Positions 1-12,560 are shown, counted from the stretch's first letter. The stretch: DNA of 64,000 nucleotides from Epichloe hybrida (GCA_019022495.1 JAFEKR010000004.1:682001-746000); one strand, 5' to 3'. Program-made: numbers and translations. Notes: a model not told the origin generated them from the sequence alone.

Positions 1-1963
1 AAGCTTACTAGGGAGGTCTAGTGGCCTAATATAAGTAGGAAGCGTAGATATATTAGTAGTAAGCTACTAGTAAGTTAGTAAAGCTATAAGTTAGAGCGTA
101 AGAAGTATATATAAATAGAAGATTTTATATAATAAAATATAAACTATTAGAAATATTAATCTAGACTTCTAGATTAATAGTATTATTAAGTAGTAATATA
201 GTAACTTATTTATTAGTATTAGCCTTATATATAACTTCTACTATAAGCTATACTTACCTTACTTACTTATACTTATTAGTATTTTTAGTAGCTAGGAGTG
301 TATTATAAAGTTTATATTTTATGTGTATTAGACACTAGTAGTATATTAGTAGTAACTAAGTTATAGAAATAAGAGATATATATATTATTAAGAAAGTATA
401 GATTATTATTAGGATTACTATAAGTATTAATATACTTAAAGAGCGTATAGTATAACTAGGTAAACTAAGTAGTATACTAGTAGTGTGTTAGTATATATAT
501 TAGTAATAGGAAAGGGAGGATAAACCCTAGCGTAGTCCTTATTATTATATATATAATAAGCGTATTTTATTAAGTTATTTATATAAGTTAGGAGTAATAT
601 ATAGTAAGATAGTAGTAAAGTTATACTTAGAGAATTAGTACATTAGGTTAGGATAGATTTACCCTTAATAATATATTATAGCTTTATACTATTACTATCT
701 TTAGGTATAATAGCCTATATTATAACTTACTATATATAGTAAATATAAGGAATTTTTATTTTACTAGCACTACTAGCTATAAGTTAGTAAGGTAAGCGCT
801 AGGGGGACTTAGATATTATACTTATATAGAAATTTTAGAAGCTAAATATTTCTTACTAAGAGACTTTAAAGGGAATATTATAGAAGTCTTTAAAATAGAA
901 AGAGGTAGTAGTAGTAAAGTAATTACTTATATTAAAGATATTATTAACTACTAGTAGGTTAGTAGTAATATACTATAAGAAACTTATAAGTAAAAGGTAA
1001 GCTACTAATATTTTAGTATTTAAGAGAATTTAAATATTTTAAATAAGGATAGATATAGATAATAAAGTAATACTATAGGATATTAGTAATTACTATAAGA
1101 GAAGCTATAAAGCTACTAGCTTATAGGTAAGGGTAACTTATAATACTAAGGGAGAATATAAAGGGAAGAAAAGTATGTAAAAGTAAGGGAAAGTAAGCCT
1201 CTTTTATATTAGCCCTAGACCCCTAAGTAATTTACATGCTATATATAGCTAATCTAGGACTTATAATATTTATAGTTATAGCTACTACTAGTAAATATAT
1301 ATGCTAGCTATAAACTCCTAGTAAGATTAATATAATATCCCTAATATTAGATAAGAAGTTATTTATTTTAAATAGCATACGTTACCCTAACTATTTAACC
1401 TAATTATAAAACTTAATATAAGTAGTCCGCTTACTTAGCGCTAATAACTTATTAAATAAAGGTATATATATTAGAGGTAATAAAGTAGTAAGTATATAGC
1501 TATCTATAATCTGGATATTATAAGAAAGATTACCTAGGTCCTAATAATATTTACCTTATTATTTAAAGCGGATATAATACTACATACTAATAGTATAGCT
1601 AGTAACATAGATATTACTATAGGTTATGTGTAGTAAACACACACTAGCTAAGTAACTCTTTATAATTAAGAATAATTATATATTAGGGGGGTAGTATATT
1701 AGGAGCACGGAGGCTAGGGAGTTATAAATAGGATAGTTACATAATAAAGCCCTTAGGTAAGCCTTAGCCTATATAAGTAACTAAGTAGCTACTAGATAGC
1801 TATATACGCGTAGTAAGGTATTTAGACAAGGACTACCTATAAGAGATATAGAAGGCTAGAGTTTAAGACCTTTATATACCCACCCCTAAGTAGTAGCTCT
1901 CTAGCTATAACCAAGAACCTTAGCCTTCACTTCGTTTATATCTCCCCAAACACAGTCATGACA
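1..1963 (+). mobile_element. 3' end of Gypsy retrotransposon A2 (truncated by window start)
   Basis: This stretch aligns base for base, without net length change, with 39789-41751, the 3' part of Gypsy element A. The offset is 39788 at both ends, and the differences I checked are almost all C/T or G/A transitions. It therefore represents a second copy of the same family, RIP-mutated independently. Positions 1-1696 match the long 3' spacer of A and end in a polypurine-like tract (TTAGGGGGG) just before the LTR. I see no reading frame in it; stops occur every few codons in the frames I read. The coding part of the copy lies left of the window. The 5 bases after the LTR (AAGAA, 1964-1968) are the expected right half of its target duplication. 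The element sits inside a DUF3435 recombinase gene. Confidence 0.93.
1697..1963 (+). repeat. 3' LTR of Gypsy A2 (267 bp)
   Basis: The LTR starts TATTAGGAGCACGG (TGTTAG before RIP) and ends CAGTCATGACA. It has the same 267-bp length as the two LTRs of element A (25576-25842 and 41485-41751). Its inner start is more RIP-mutated than its outer end. Confidence 0.93.
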
Positions 1964-3344
1964 AAGAAAGCTTATATTCTATATTATCATAGTTATTATG
2001 AGCCTTATAATTAGTAACCAAGCCTTTAATGCACTAAGCTTAAAGACTATATTAAATATATTTTAAAAAAAAGAACCATGGGCTAGGCTAGTATACGCCA
2101 CTTCGCTGGAAAGAGGAGTGGCTAAAACAACCTGTATTCCGTGGGTTCGACGGCTCGACGATTTCCTAGCGGAGACCTCTCCCTTATCATAAATTGAACG
2201 ATGACATGGAACGCCAGACCCTTAAGGCCAGGTTCGAGAAAGCTTTCGGGCCCAAGGCATTCCGCAGAGGTGCTGCTAATGCCACCAATGGTATGTTACT
2301 TTCCAGACTTATCATGGAGCTAGACAACGTAGAAGACGTGCTGATAAGAAGACGCTGTTTACAGGGAATGCATCCGATGCCGTACGCGACCAGATAATGC
2401 GCCATAACCTGAAATAAGTAATATTTAATAGCGCTTATATTAATAAGAAAGTTAGTTTTTACCTTAAGAGAGTAGTTATAGATAAGCTAACTAATGATTA
2501 CCTTCTCTATCTATTTACACATATAAGCCTTATATATAATCCCTAAGTAAGATAAAATATAATACCTAATAATATATAGTGAAATTTACCTAAAGAATCT
2601 GAAATTATAGACTTAGAGCGCTAAAGGGAGTAGTTAAAGTAAGGCAAATATTAGATTTAAGGCTCTAAGCATAAAGGGAAGATCTGGCAGCTTACGAGGA
2701 GGATCTGGACTAAGCAGGCGTAGCGCGAGAAGACTCTCTAATAATAGTATCGCGAGTATTATTTCTATTATCGCCCCACCTAGGATATTAAGCGGCAGCT
2801 AGCCGGAAGCTAGGATAACGGCCAGGACACGTACGTAGCGCCAGACATTAAGCTATATATACTAGAACGTGCTTGACTTGCGGAACTCCTCTGCAACCAA
2901 CCAGAGCATCTTAGCTTCGATGACTTCTCCTAGCTGCGTATTAAGATCGCGGAGCTTATAGTAGGGCTTGCTAGCAAGCGAGAAATAGTTAAACGGAAGC
3001 TTAATTCCCGCACACCACAAAGTTCTGTTCTGGTAAACGATACACTATCCAAGATCCAAGATTTTCCACTTATTATGCACAAGACACAGTGTCCGCGTTG
3101 TATTGGCGACGAGGCCATGTCTCTCCGAGAAAGGACTTTCGCGTATTGCCGCCCAGCCGTAATGAATGATCATTTTAATCGCGAACATAGGGCCACGATA
3201 AATGGGATAGAATACGATGGTTTTATTATCTGCAATCATCCGGGGTGTAAGGAAGCGAACCTCAAGTTAAGGAGCCTGCATTATTTTCGTGATCATGTTT
3301 CGCAGGTTTATGGCGTCGCCCTAAGGCAGGAGCACGGTAGGTAG
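1964..3344 (+). pseudogene. DUF3435 tyrosine recombinase relic (Starship captain-like), C-terminal part
   Basis: The reading frame runs from an upstream part (1965-2080, 'NQAF' motif), through a block with RWKEEW and PVFRGF (2107-2160), to KAFRRGAANATNG (2257-2290). After a 74-bp intron it continues NASDAVRDQIMRH (2367-2405), then AYINKKVSF (2433-2459), and ends with a cysteine/histidine region CPRC...H...H (3090-3188) and a second C..C..H..H group before the stop at 3342-3344. This order (conserved Arg in the RRG block, His in the MRH block, Tyr in AYIN, then C-terminal zinc-finger-like region) is what I know from fungal DUF3435 proteins, which include the captain recombinases of Starship elements. 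That assignment is from memory of the family. Multiple TAA/TAG codons (for example 2167, 2415, 2745) fit RIP of CAA/CAG; the upstream part is also in a different frame. The N-terminal part was cut off by the Gypsy A2 insertion. Whether it was part of a full Starship cannot be told here. Confidence 0.8.
2291..2364 (+). other. Spliceosomal intron in the DUF3435 relic
   Basis: The donor is GTATGT at 2291, the branch-site-like GCTGAT lies at 2340-2345, and the acceptor is TTACAG ending at 2364. Removing the 74 bases joins the frame of 2194-2290 to the frame of 2367 onward and restores the conserved junction between the RRGAANA block and the RDQIMRH block. Length and signals are typical of filamentous fungi. 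Confidence 0.8.
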
Positions 3345-3377
3345 CAGTTATAATGGTGGTCTGGGACTAAGTCATCT

Positions 3378-3635
3378 CTTTGAGTGCGCGAAGACCTCCC
3401 CCAGGGGTCACGAGATCCATAGCACGTAGCTACCTCGCAGATACGCATTCAGGGGCATGAAATATCATTATCTCTCTTACAAGTGCGATGTAGCAATATC
3501 TATATGGGGGGACTGCGAAGACCTCTGTTACCGTAAACTTTACTAGTAAATAAATGTATCCTGATAGCACGGTGTCCCTATTGGCCAATATCCCCTCTCT
3601 TACTTGACCTGGGGGAGGTCTTCGCGCACTCAAAG
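3378..3635. mobile_element. MITE-like element with 28-bp terminal inverted repeats
   Basis: Positions 3378-3405 (CTTTGAGTGCGCGAAGACCT...) are the exact reverse complement of 3608-3635. The inner flank continues the match with a 2-bp shift (GGTCA / TGACC). The 202-bp centre has no reading frame of note but repeats the core GCGAAGACCT at 3516-3525. I could not find a convincing target-site duplication, so the superfamily is open. It lies 33 bp downstream of the DUF3435 stop codon. It shows little RIP, consistent with a single or very short repeat. Confidence 0.72.
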
Positions 3636-6390
3636 GGATAATCCGAGTTCTCATGGTCGCGTTACCCTTTTTGTAGATGTTAGCATTTGCATTTGCGGGT
3701 GCGAACTATGCGACATCGCCTCTCATTGTACTAGCTCGTCCTGTCGAAGTCGAAGGAGCACCTGGGTTTCCAAAATCTAGTTAGCTGTGGGTAAGCTCAC
3801 TAGTGTTTCTGTTTGAAACTACGCAAATATGCATTCTACCGCAGTACTGACTTCAGTCCTTCCTTCCCCATAGGTAGTCTCGTCGCGCGGCCAGCCTCCG
3901 ACTTGCGCAAACCTGCGCCTAAACGTGCCATAAAGGGCCAGCTGCAATAGCATTCGCGCGGATTAATTAGAAATGCAAAAGCAGTATAGATTCATTAAAA
4001 TGCGGGATTTGGTCATAGAGCAGGCCAAGAAACAAACATTGTATTAGTGTTATAGTCGCGTCTTCGTCCTGCTCCGCTTGACTAACGTCCGGGGACGAGT
4101 GCCGACGCGTTAAAGCCCGGCGAAGATGGTCGACTTCCAACTATGTTAAATTCTGGGTCATCGTGCGTGTTGAACTCCCCTACTGATTGGTTCCGAACTT
4201 TTGTTACTCCAGCACTATGAGCATCGTCACCACCCCTAGAAGCGCGGTATTGAGGAAGCCTCATGAAGCGACCGATAACCCAGAGCGGCTGTAGATGCTT
4301 GGAAGACTAAGCGGCGAGTATTTCCCTCAATTTTCGCATTTATCCTTACATCCATTAAACTATATCAAGTGTTTAGAGAGACTACAAAGACTGTTTACGT
4401 TCACTATACCACAGCCTATTTACTCTCTTACCTTACCTTACTTCACATCACCACTAGCTTAGCAACACACTTTACTTCGGTCATGATGTAATGTTCTAGA
4501 AACCACCTTTTGTCCTCCTCATATTCGCTGCGTTTAGCGTTCGCGGTTTAGCGGAGCAAGTAAAGTAGAACTAGGTGCTAACACTTTAACTTCCGATTTC
4601 TGGAAAATAAAACATAACTAACGGAAAACAAAACTAACACATATCCTTAAGCTAATTTTCCCTTAGGCTAGTTCTAACTCTTCATGTATTCTAGTATACT
4701 AGGGAGAACAAGAAATTTGTTATATTATCCCTATTTATATCTTAAAAGCATTTACTTAGTTAGTAATCTGGAAAATAATCCGCGAGAAATGGCTTGCGTT
4801 AAGAGGAATATAGAGGGGTCTAAGAGGAATCTTTGAACCCCTTATTAGCGTTAAAATATCTATTGTGGAGGTCAAGTTCCATGTCTATCACGTCCATTGA
4901 AAAGTGTCTGACTGATACCACAAGATCGCCATAGCAGGGCGTTTCGCCGAGAAGCAACGGCAGTTGTCCAGCTCCGCCGAGTGTGGGCACTTTCTGCGGC
5001 TTAAATCTTGCACAAGAGCAAAATCAGCTTGAACAACAAATTAGCCGCTACGAGCCGCAGGAGTTCCCCTGCCTATACAGCTCACATCTTGGCTTGACAT
5101 GGTGTTTACAATCCTGCGTATCTTTTATTAACCTAGAGGTACTATGCCTAGAAGTAGTACTACACTAAGCATAGAGAAGGCTCTGGCAAATCCAAATAAG
5201 GCCGTTCCTTACATTAGCTTTCTTGCATCCAGAACTCGCTGATGCAAACCACTTACTTAATAGCGAAAAAATCATTTATAGTTATTAGTAAGCTTCTTGT
5301 CCTGAACTAGACTAGAGAGGACACTAATTATTAGCCTATAAAGGGATATCCTAGAGAATCTTAATACATAGCATTGTTCTAAACTAGGAGAGATGCGTTT
5401 ACAAGGCCTAATAGTTCGCGAAGCTTAGAGGTTTTATTATAGACATAGTGTTATAATACTAATAGTAGTTGCTCTGCTCCTTGTAGTACTAAGCGCGAGA
5501 TACTTATTTGGTGACTAGGGAACGGCCTAGAACGTGGGATGTTTTCTGGTTTTATTGAAAACACTCCTAAGCGTGAAGGCTTAAATGAAAAAGCTGATAA
5601 AATGAGGATTGTTATTCTTATCGTTAAGATACACAGACTTTGTCGAAGATTGTTTTATTTAGTCAAATTTATCTACTAGTCTCGTTACGGGTGGGCTCGG
5701 GATATATCTAAGGAACGCATTAGGTATAACATAATACCACTCTTAGCTAGTGCTTTCGAAAATGAATGCTATCTCATAGGGACAAAGCTAGTCGCGATAG
5801 TCGTCGGTTGTATATTAATGTGACTACCGAATGTGGAAGTCGAATACCGCTTGCGTCCTGAGTCGGAAAGAGCTCTCCATAGGCTTTGTTCTTGCGCCGC
5901 ATTGAGAGGGTTTTTGTGACACAGGGGACTTCAATGTACCTACAATAATGAAGCGTCGGCCAAAGAGATATGGCAAGCTTGCTTAGCTACTCTTCTCGGA
6001 TGAGGTAAACTGGGATTGGTACGACTAGACCACGTAAGTAGGATGCTTCATAAATAGGAAATGGACTTTCATCAAGTGTATCGCAAGGTCTTACTTACTC
6101 TTTGCTAGCATGGAATAGATGCCACGAAACCTGTTATCAAGTCAGGATATTATTGGGACTTCCGTCGTCCTACGGCGTCAAGGCTGTGTGGGGTTTCACG
6201 GGGTGTTCGATAGGCGGCGGACATCAGAGGGTGGCGGCTTGATGTTAAGGAGCTGATTCTCTCTTTCATTCTCGAAGAGTACTACGAGACGGTTGAACGT
6301 CCGACGACATCACGAGTAGAGTGGGAAAGATCAGCTACTATATATAGTGTTGAGAATCACAGCCTCACATCGCAGCCTCAGGCATCACAT
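3636..6390. other. Better-balanced sequence with no recognisable gene
   Basis: Base composition is clearly more balanced than in the rest of the window, with CpA, TpG and CpG all common. The only open frames are about 60 codons (for example 4082-4264 minus, 4983-5168 plus), with no motif or homology I recognise. 4280-4620 has pyrimidine-rich and CTTACCTTACC-like runs. 4600-4770 and 5270-5480 are more AT-rich with mild RIP-like decay. 6290-6390 has a TATATATAG stretch at 6340 that could belong to an old promoter, interrupted by element I at 6391. I found no tRNA-like fold. It could be decayed flanking sequence or Starship cargo remnants; the sequence does not decide. Confidence 0.55.
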
Positions 6391-6818
6391 TGTTAGATTC
6401 TTTGCTTAATAATGCATCTTCCTATATTACGTTTACGATTATGTTTATTATTATAATTTATTAAAGGCTTTACTTAAAGACCTTAATTTATTACTTATAG
6501 ATTTAAAGCTATAATAGCTTCTCTTTTACCTTATTAAATTCCTAGATAGAAATTCTATATTATCTTCTTTTTTTATTACTCTTTACTACTAAATTACTTT
6601 ATAAGTTATAAGCCTAGTGCTTATAATTATACCTTTTTCTTTATTACTCTTTTTTATTTAACTATTATAGTCTTATATATAATTATATATCTTTTCCTAA
6701 TATCTTATTAAAGTATATTACTTAACTTATAAGGTAATATAAAGACCCTTTCCCTTGCCTAAAACTAATAATATTAATAATATAAGTTAATAATTAAATT
6801 AATTAAAATTTAGCTTAT
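6391..6818 (+). repeat. 5' edge of Copia I (probable 5' LTR start)
   Basis: The segment begins TGTTAGATTC; the five bases before it (CACAT, 6386-6390) would be the left TSD. The first 60 bases keep CpG and CpA steps, after which the sequence becomes strongly RIP-mutated. It has no coding potential. It ends in CTTAT (6814-6818), the left TSD of Copia C. Confidence 0.6.
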
Positions 6819-7115
6819 TATTAGTATCTATAGGATACCATTGACCTACGCGTAGGGTTTTTTAGGGTAGACTAAAGTGCACGTAATCATTATATATTCT
6901 AGTCTATCTCCGCAAGCAAAAGAGGGATTAAATAGAAGCAAAGAGAGTGCGCTATTTATTATAGGAAAAGGGGCCTTAATTAGGGTTACCAGCGAAGAGG
7001 CCATATATGCTAACGCTAACCGCGGCGCGGTTAGGCCGGACATATAGGTCCGCGATGTAACGTGCCTAGCTAATTAGAGGCGCGTAGCCTTATTAATATT
7101 ATGCTTATTCTAACA
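6819..7115 (-). repeat. 3' LTR of Copia C (297 bp)
   Basis: It starts TATTAGTATC (TGTTAG before RIP) and ends TTCTAACA on the plus strand. Its left, outer part is less mutated than the equivalent part of the other LTR. It contains the stem AACCGC-GGC-GCGGTT near 7018. Confidence 0.94.
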
Positions 7116-7439
7116 CTAAAAACTCTCTCTTTTTAACATAACTATTAATACATAATACTAATAAGATAATTAAAAAAGAATTAATAAATAAGTAAGATTA
7201 AATAATTACGGATAACATTATAAGAAAAGAGCAGGGGAAAGGGGCGTAATAAAAGATAACATTTAATCTATAAGCCTATGTAAGGATAAGTAAGCTTAAT
7301 CTTAATACCTTCAACCTTATTAGATTAACACAAGAGCTATGATTACATAACCTACCCTTCTATCCTAATAGTTGCTTTATTACTTATAATAAACCTCTTA
7401 AATACCTTATTTAGCAATACCTTTATAAATACATTAGCA

Positions 7440-10400
7440 AGGTTATCATTCCTATTAATCCATCTAATCTCACAGATCTCTCATCGCTTATATAATTAAT
7501 AAAGAGCCATAATGTTAATTATAAGACACTTCTCTTTTATAGTACTAAGCTTAATAAGGCATTTATATAAAGAGTATAAATTAGTATAGATAATAATAGG
7601 AATTGTAGGGAGGTTTAATCAGTGTGTAATTAACCCAAGCATCATTAAGATTACATAAGCCATATTAGCACCAGCAACCATACCGTAAATCTTAGAGGCA
7701 AGCACACTTCTTATAACTCTCTTGCTCTTAGTAAAGCTATAGTGCATAACATTACCTTAGATCATAAAGGTGCCTTCTTTTTAGACTTTACTAGCTAGGA
7801 TAAATACATAGCCTAGTTAAGAAGTAAGGTCTTAGTTATTAGCAAATAATCTATCCACAAATACAAAAAGTTTTGCCTTCTTAAGATTAAATAGTATAAA
7901 CCTTAATCCTTAGTCTAGATTATTAATTTGCCATTAAATTCGTTAATTTAGGTTCTTCACATCCTAGGACAACAGGTCTTAGTATTATATAGCAACAGAG
8001 AGGTTAAAACAGGCTTTAGGCTAGTAAATTAAGGTAATATACACGCCTTAAGCTCGTTATTCTATATATACCTATTTTAAATTAGTTAGCGGGATTAATT
8101 AAAGCTTTCCACCCTAGCCTTTCTGCCTTAGTGTAATCACATTATTTTCAAGAGTAATAATGCCACCATTAAAGGTTAGTAGGTTCCCTATAAAAAGAAT
8201 CTGCTTTAGTTTAGTAGCAAAAGAAGCGGCTTTTAATTAATCTTCCTCTCGTTAAGAGAACTTACAGTTAGATAGTCTAATTATATTATTAGTTTACATC
8301 CCTATACACGCAAAGGTTAGGTTCTCCTTTGTTATCACAAGTAGGCACAGGTCAAATATAAAGGTTATTATCTAGAGCATTTCTCTATAGTAATAATAAT
8401 ACATTACCTACTAGTAAGTGCTAGCTTCTGTAATACTATATAGAGGCTTAATTACTTATATTATTATGCCTATAGGGTATAGGTAATAGATTTAGACAGG
8501 GATTCAGGCTAGGATTATATAACTAAGAAGCGTTCATACTTACACATAGGCCTGTGTAATATCACAAAGCCAGAGGATAAGGCCTAGTAATAATAACGCA
8601 GGTGTTATCATAAGGATTAATCGCTAGCTAGCTTATTAGATTATTAGGGCCTATGTAAGAATCACTAGCTTCTCCTTATTGCCATAGCCTTAGATCACAA
8701 GCCTTAACTTCTCGTACAGATCCGTTATCTTACCCTTTACCTTGTTAATAATATAGGAATTAAAAATTTAAGTTTTACTATACTCCCTTTTATTATACTT
8801 AATAAATTTAAACACACCTCGTTTAATCAGAGTATTAATTTTAGCTTTAGTAAACCGCTTAAAGGGTTCGCTAGGGGTCTTAATAATTCCTTCCTTATAT
8901 AATCAGATTACAAGCTTAAGATTAAAGCTTTCCTTAGCTAATAGAAAGACATTAGTCTTGTCTTTTATTTAATCTGCGTAATTAACATTAGACATAACAA
9001 TAGGAGGGTTCTTTTAAGGTCTTCTAGGTCCTTGCCTTAGGGGATTAACAGAAGGGGTGGTTATAGGCTATAGAGGGGTATCTTAGTTCTTTACGCTTAC
9101 AAGAGGTCTCTCTTTATTAGGATCTTTATAAAAAGGCCTAATAGAGGTTAATCTAAAGGCCTTAGGGCCTTAAGGGAGCTTAAGAGTGTAGGTCTTACCT
9201 TCTATAGCTAATAGCTTATAGGGGCCTTTCTATCCCTTGCCTTCACACTATATATATATAAGTAATCCTAGCAGGAGGTTAATAGTTGTAGAGGTATTAG
9301 GGCCGTTCCTTGTAGCGAGGGTATCGCTAACCTTCTGTTAGGCATAAATGCGCTTAACTTCCTTTATTACTAGTTAGATTACAAGGGCTTATTACGCAAT
9401 ATCTGGCGATGGAGGCAATTCCTTAACCATATAAGAATACGCGCTAAAAACAAGGACTATTAGCATAAGACTATTTAATCCTACAGTGTTATTCATAGCT
9501 TTAACTGCCATTTATAACGCCACAGGCTCCGGTATTGTTAGGCATTCTTATCTAATAATATTATAGGCTCTTCAGAGCAGCCTATAATATCATTCAACCT
9601 TACTAATGCTATAGTAAGCCTTAATAGGGATATCTTTAATCTTAATTACTATTAATAACGTAAGCTACTTAAATTCCTTACCTCTAAAGGTTATTCTAGT
9701 GTCTGTAATAATTAAATCCAGGGGGCCTAGATAGACATTAATCTAGCAAAGACAGAGTGCTTCCCACATGGTCCTTGCAGAGATATCCTTAACAAATCTA
9801 GCTATATTAAAGGATGTAGCTATATTAATAACTTATAGGATAGGGCGGTTGCTATTAATATATATAATATCCACAACGATTTTATAATTATAAGCATATT
9901 CATCCTAAAGGGTGAATTTAAATCAATGTAAGCTATCCACATACAATTAGCATTGCTAGTAAACCTTAGTTAGTTTCTTAATAGCTTTAAACTTAACCTT
10001 ATACCCTAATTTACATAGCAAATTATAAAGGCATTAAACTAAAGGGTGTCTAAAACGTTAATGCAATCAACAGAGCTTAATCTCTATAAGATAACTCTAA
10101 GTAACACTTTCTTCTTTATTAAGAAGTATTTACATATACCCCTATTTACGCATAATAGGAACCTTAATATTCCCTTACTATAGAACATTCTCTAATATAT
10201 AAAAATCAATCTTTAGGCGGGTCATATTATTAAGGCATAAGAGAAAGGGAGTGTTTATAGGGATTACCTAAAAGAGAATAATTCCAAATAGAGTTAGCAC
10301 TTTAATTAATCTAAGTGCCTTAATTAGCTCTCTAGGGCTGAATTTAATCTTTACCTTCCTAGCATCTAACCTATTAAGCGTGATAGTTAGTATTTTACTT

Positions 10401-12560
10401 TACAGAGCTAAGAATTAAGGGTAGCTTACTAATAAACATCCCGTGGCACCTATGTTAGCCATAATGCCTTTAAAGGTTCTAGATAAATATTATCCTTTAA
10501 GTATAAACACGCTTAGTGCCTTATCTAGTTCCTAAAGATTAAATAAATCCTTCTTAGCTAGAGCATAAATCATTACATAACTAGTAAGAATCTTAGTAGT
10601 TACTTAGCTATTATAGGTAGTCCTATGTGTGAAGAAGCTTATAGGCACTTAGCTATTATTATCTTCTTTACTAAAACCAAGTTCTATTAGGTATTAGTCA
10701 ATATTATTATCTTTAGCTAATTCAGAATTATTATTACCTTTATACTATATTAGGAACGTATTATATAAAGAAGCTATTAAGTCTATGCGGGAATGATTCT
10801 TAAAGCATTAGAATGCTTTCTTCTAGTCCTTATCTAAGTGCTTAGTTAACTAATAACCTTCTTTACCACATATATAACACTTTTTCAAGCGGTAAGGCTT
10901 GCTTTTTGATATAGATTAACTATATTAGGCTTCCTTGCCTTTCCTATTATACCTATAGTTAGTCTAAAAGTATTCCTTAGTGCTAGCTTCTATAGGGAAC
11001 TACTATTAATTAATTAAAGCTTCGGATTTACTAATTAACATCCTTATCTATTTATAAAAGCGTTAGAGGTTAATAGAAGAATTAATAATATAGGCCCTAT
11101 ATTCTAGGATTCCTTTGCAAGCATTTAGAATCTAACTACGGAGATCTAATTCCAACTAGAATCTATAAGAATTTGCCCTCTAGAGATTTAAAAGCTTTAT
11201 TATAAGGTCTTTAAAGTATTTAATCTTTAACTTATTAGGGTTCTCTTAGATAATTATAAGCAGTTATAACTTTCCCTATAATAAATAGTTCTTCTAATAC
11301 ATATTATCTATCTTAAACTTCTACCTAATCCTATAGATAAGAGTTAGGAGATCTTAGGGGTCTCCTTAGCCTAAAAGGTTCTCTAGGAAGTACTAGAGAG
11401 GTCTTCCTTTTAGTATAAACTTAAAACCATAGCCTAACTATTCTTATATAATTCCTAGTATCTTACACTTCCTTTAATAGGTTAAGAGCTTAATATTAAG
11501 AATGTTATACTCCTTAGCGCTATACTTAATACTCTTATTATTATAGAACTTATTAAGATTAAGTAATTACTTTAATAAGGGTTAGCCTATCTCTTAAGGG
11601 GGAATAAGGATAATTAAATCTTATAGAAAGGGTGCTATAGTTCTAGACTATAGAGGGGGATTATAATATCTTACTATAGGAGGGAAAGTAAGGGGGGTCT
11701 AGGGTTATAGTTAAGGGCTTGTAATAAGGGGATTGCCTTTACTATCACGCCTTTGCCTTATACTTAGTATACTTAGGGATTAGTATAACGGAATTTAGGA
11801 ATAAAATAGGAGTAATTATAGTGGCTAAGGGGATTAGGGATATTATAGAGCAATTAGTTAATTCGTTTAATCTCCAAAAGAAGGGATACTAATAGGGAGA
11901 AGGTCTTTATAGAAGTCTTTCTTTACTATTCACCTCTTAAAGGGGGAATACTTCCTAGTAACTTCCTGTATTTCCTCTTCTTTCTAATTATAGAATCCAT
12001 TATAATTAATAATATCTTTAAGTAAGACTATTATCTTATAGCAACTCTATAAGTCTATATAAACGCTACTAAAGAAGAGAAAGTCTTAAAGACTCTTCAT
12101 AGCTTTAGGATCTACTACTTAGAATGTCTCTTAGTTCTATCCTCTAAAGTCATTATTAAAGATAGTAAACAGGGTTCGCAGGTATAGGTTCTTATATTCA
12201 TAGGTTACTTTCTTAATAAGAATCTAAGCCATGAGTTCTTTAGAGGTGGTATTTACTTTAAGATTAAATAATTCCTTGTTCTCTAGTGCTTATTATATAA
12301 TATACTAGTATAAATTAGGGGAGATATAGCTAAGGAGGTAAGATATAACTTATAGGTTAACCCCTCTTCTAATATCTTTAGTAAGGGAGGTATGTTTATA
12401 ATTAGAAGGAATATCTTAAGTTCTAGATCCTTCTAGTTAATCTTAGTATTCTACTATAATGTTAGTAGTAAATTAAGAGGTATAGGAAATAGAGATATTA
12501 TAGAGGTTTAAAGAATTATAAGTAAAGCTATTATCTTCGCCCCTTAGTAGGTTTAATTAA
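7440..12560 (-). pseudogene. Gag-pol polyprotein relic of Copia C
   Basis: On the minus strand I can read the following. There is a zinc knuckle of type CxxCxxxG-C(W)STKH around 10840-10886, with the second cysteine changed to Tyr. The integrase region at about 9650-10010 is still well preserved, with YVDS, FKFTL, NSNRPIL and a TDTRITF-like stretch matching the family's second catalytic Asp. The RT active-site motif QTDD (now QTNN) is near 8280-8305. The RNase H/C-terminal block EIRWI..N.N.AN lies at about 7455-7500. The QTDD form, rather than YVDD, is what I know from fungal Copia elements. Frames carry many TAA/TAG codons from RIP. Gag start and exact ends cannot be fixed. Confidence 0.85.

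Noticed and set aside
4082..4264. 60-codon minus-strand open frame in the balanced region
   Set aside because: No motif, no plausible start context or neighbouring exon, and length expected by chance at this base composition.
4983..5168. 61-codon plus-strand open frame
   Set aside because: The start is a GTG codon, the protein has no recognisable feature, and no supporting intron or extension was found.
6846..7043. Open frames inside the Copia C LTRs (also 12926-13153) as a conserved small gene
   Set aside because: They lie in both LTRs because the LTR is duplicated; no start or regulatory context, and the LTR role explains the conservation.
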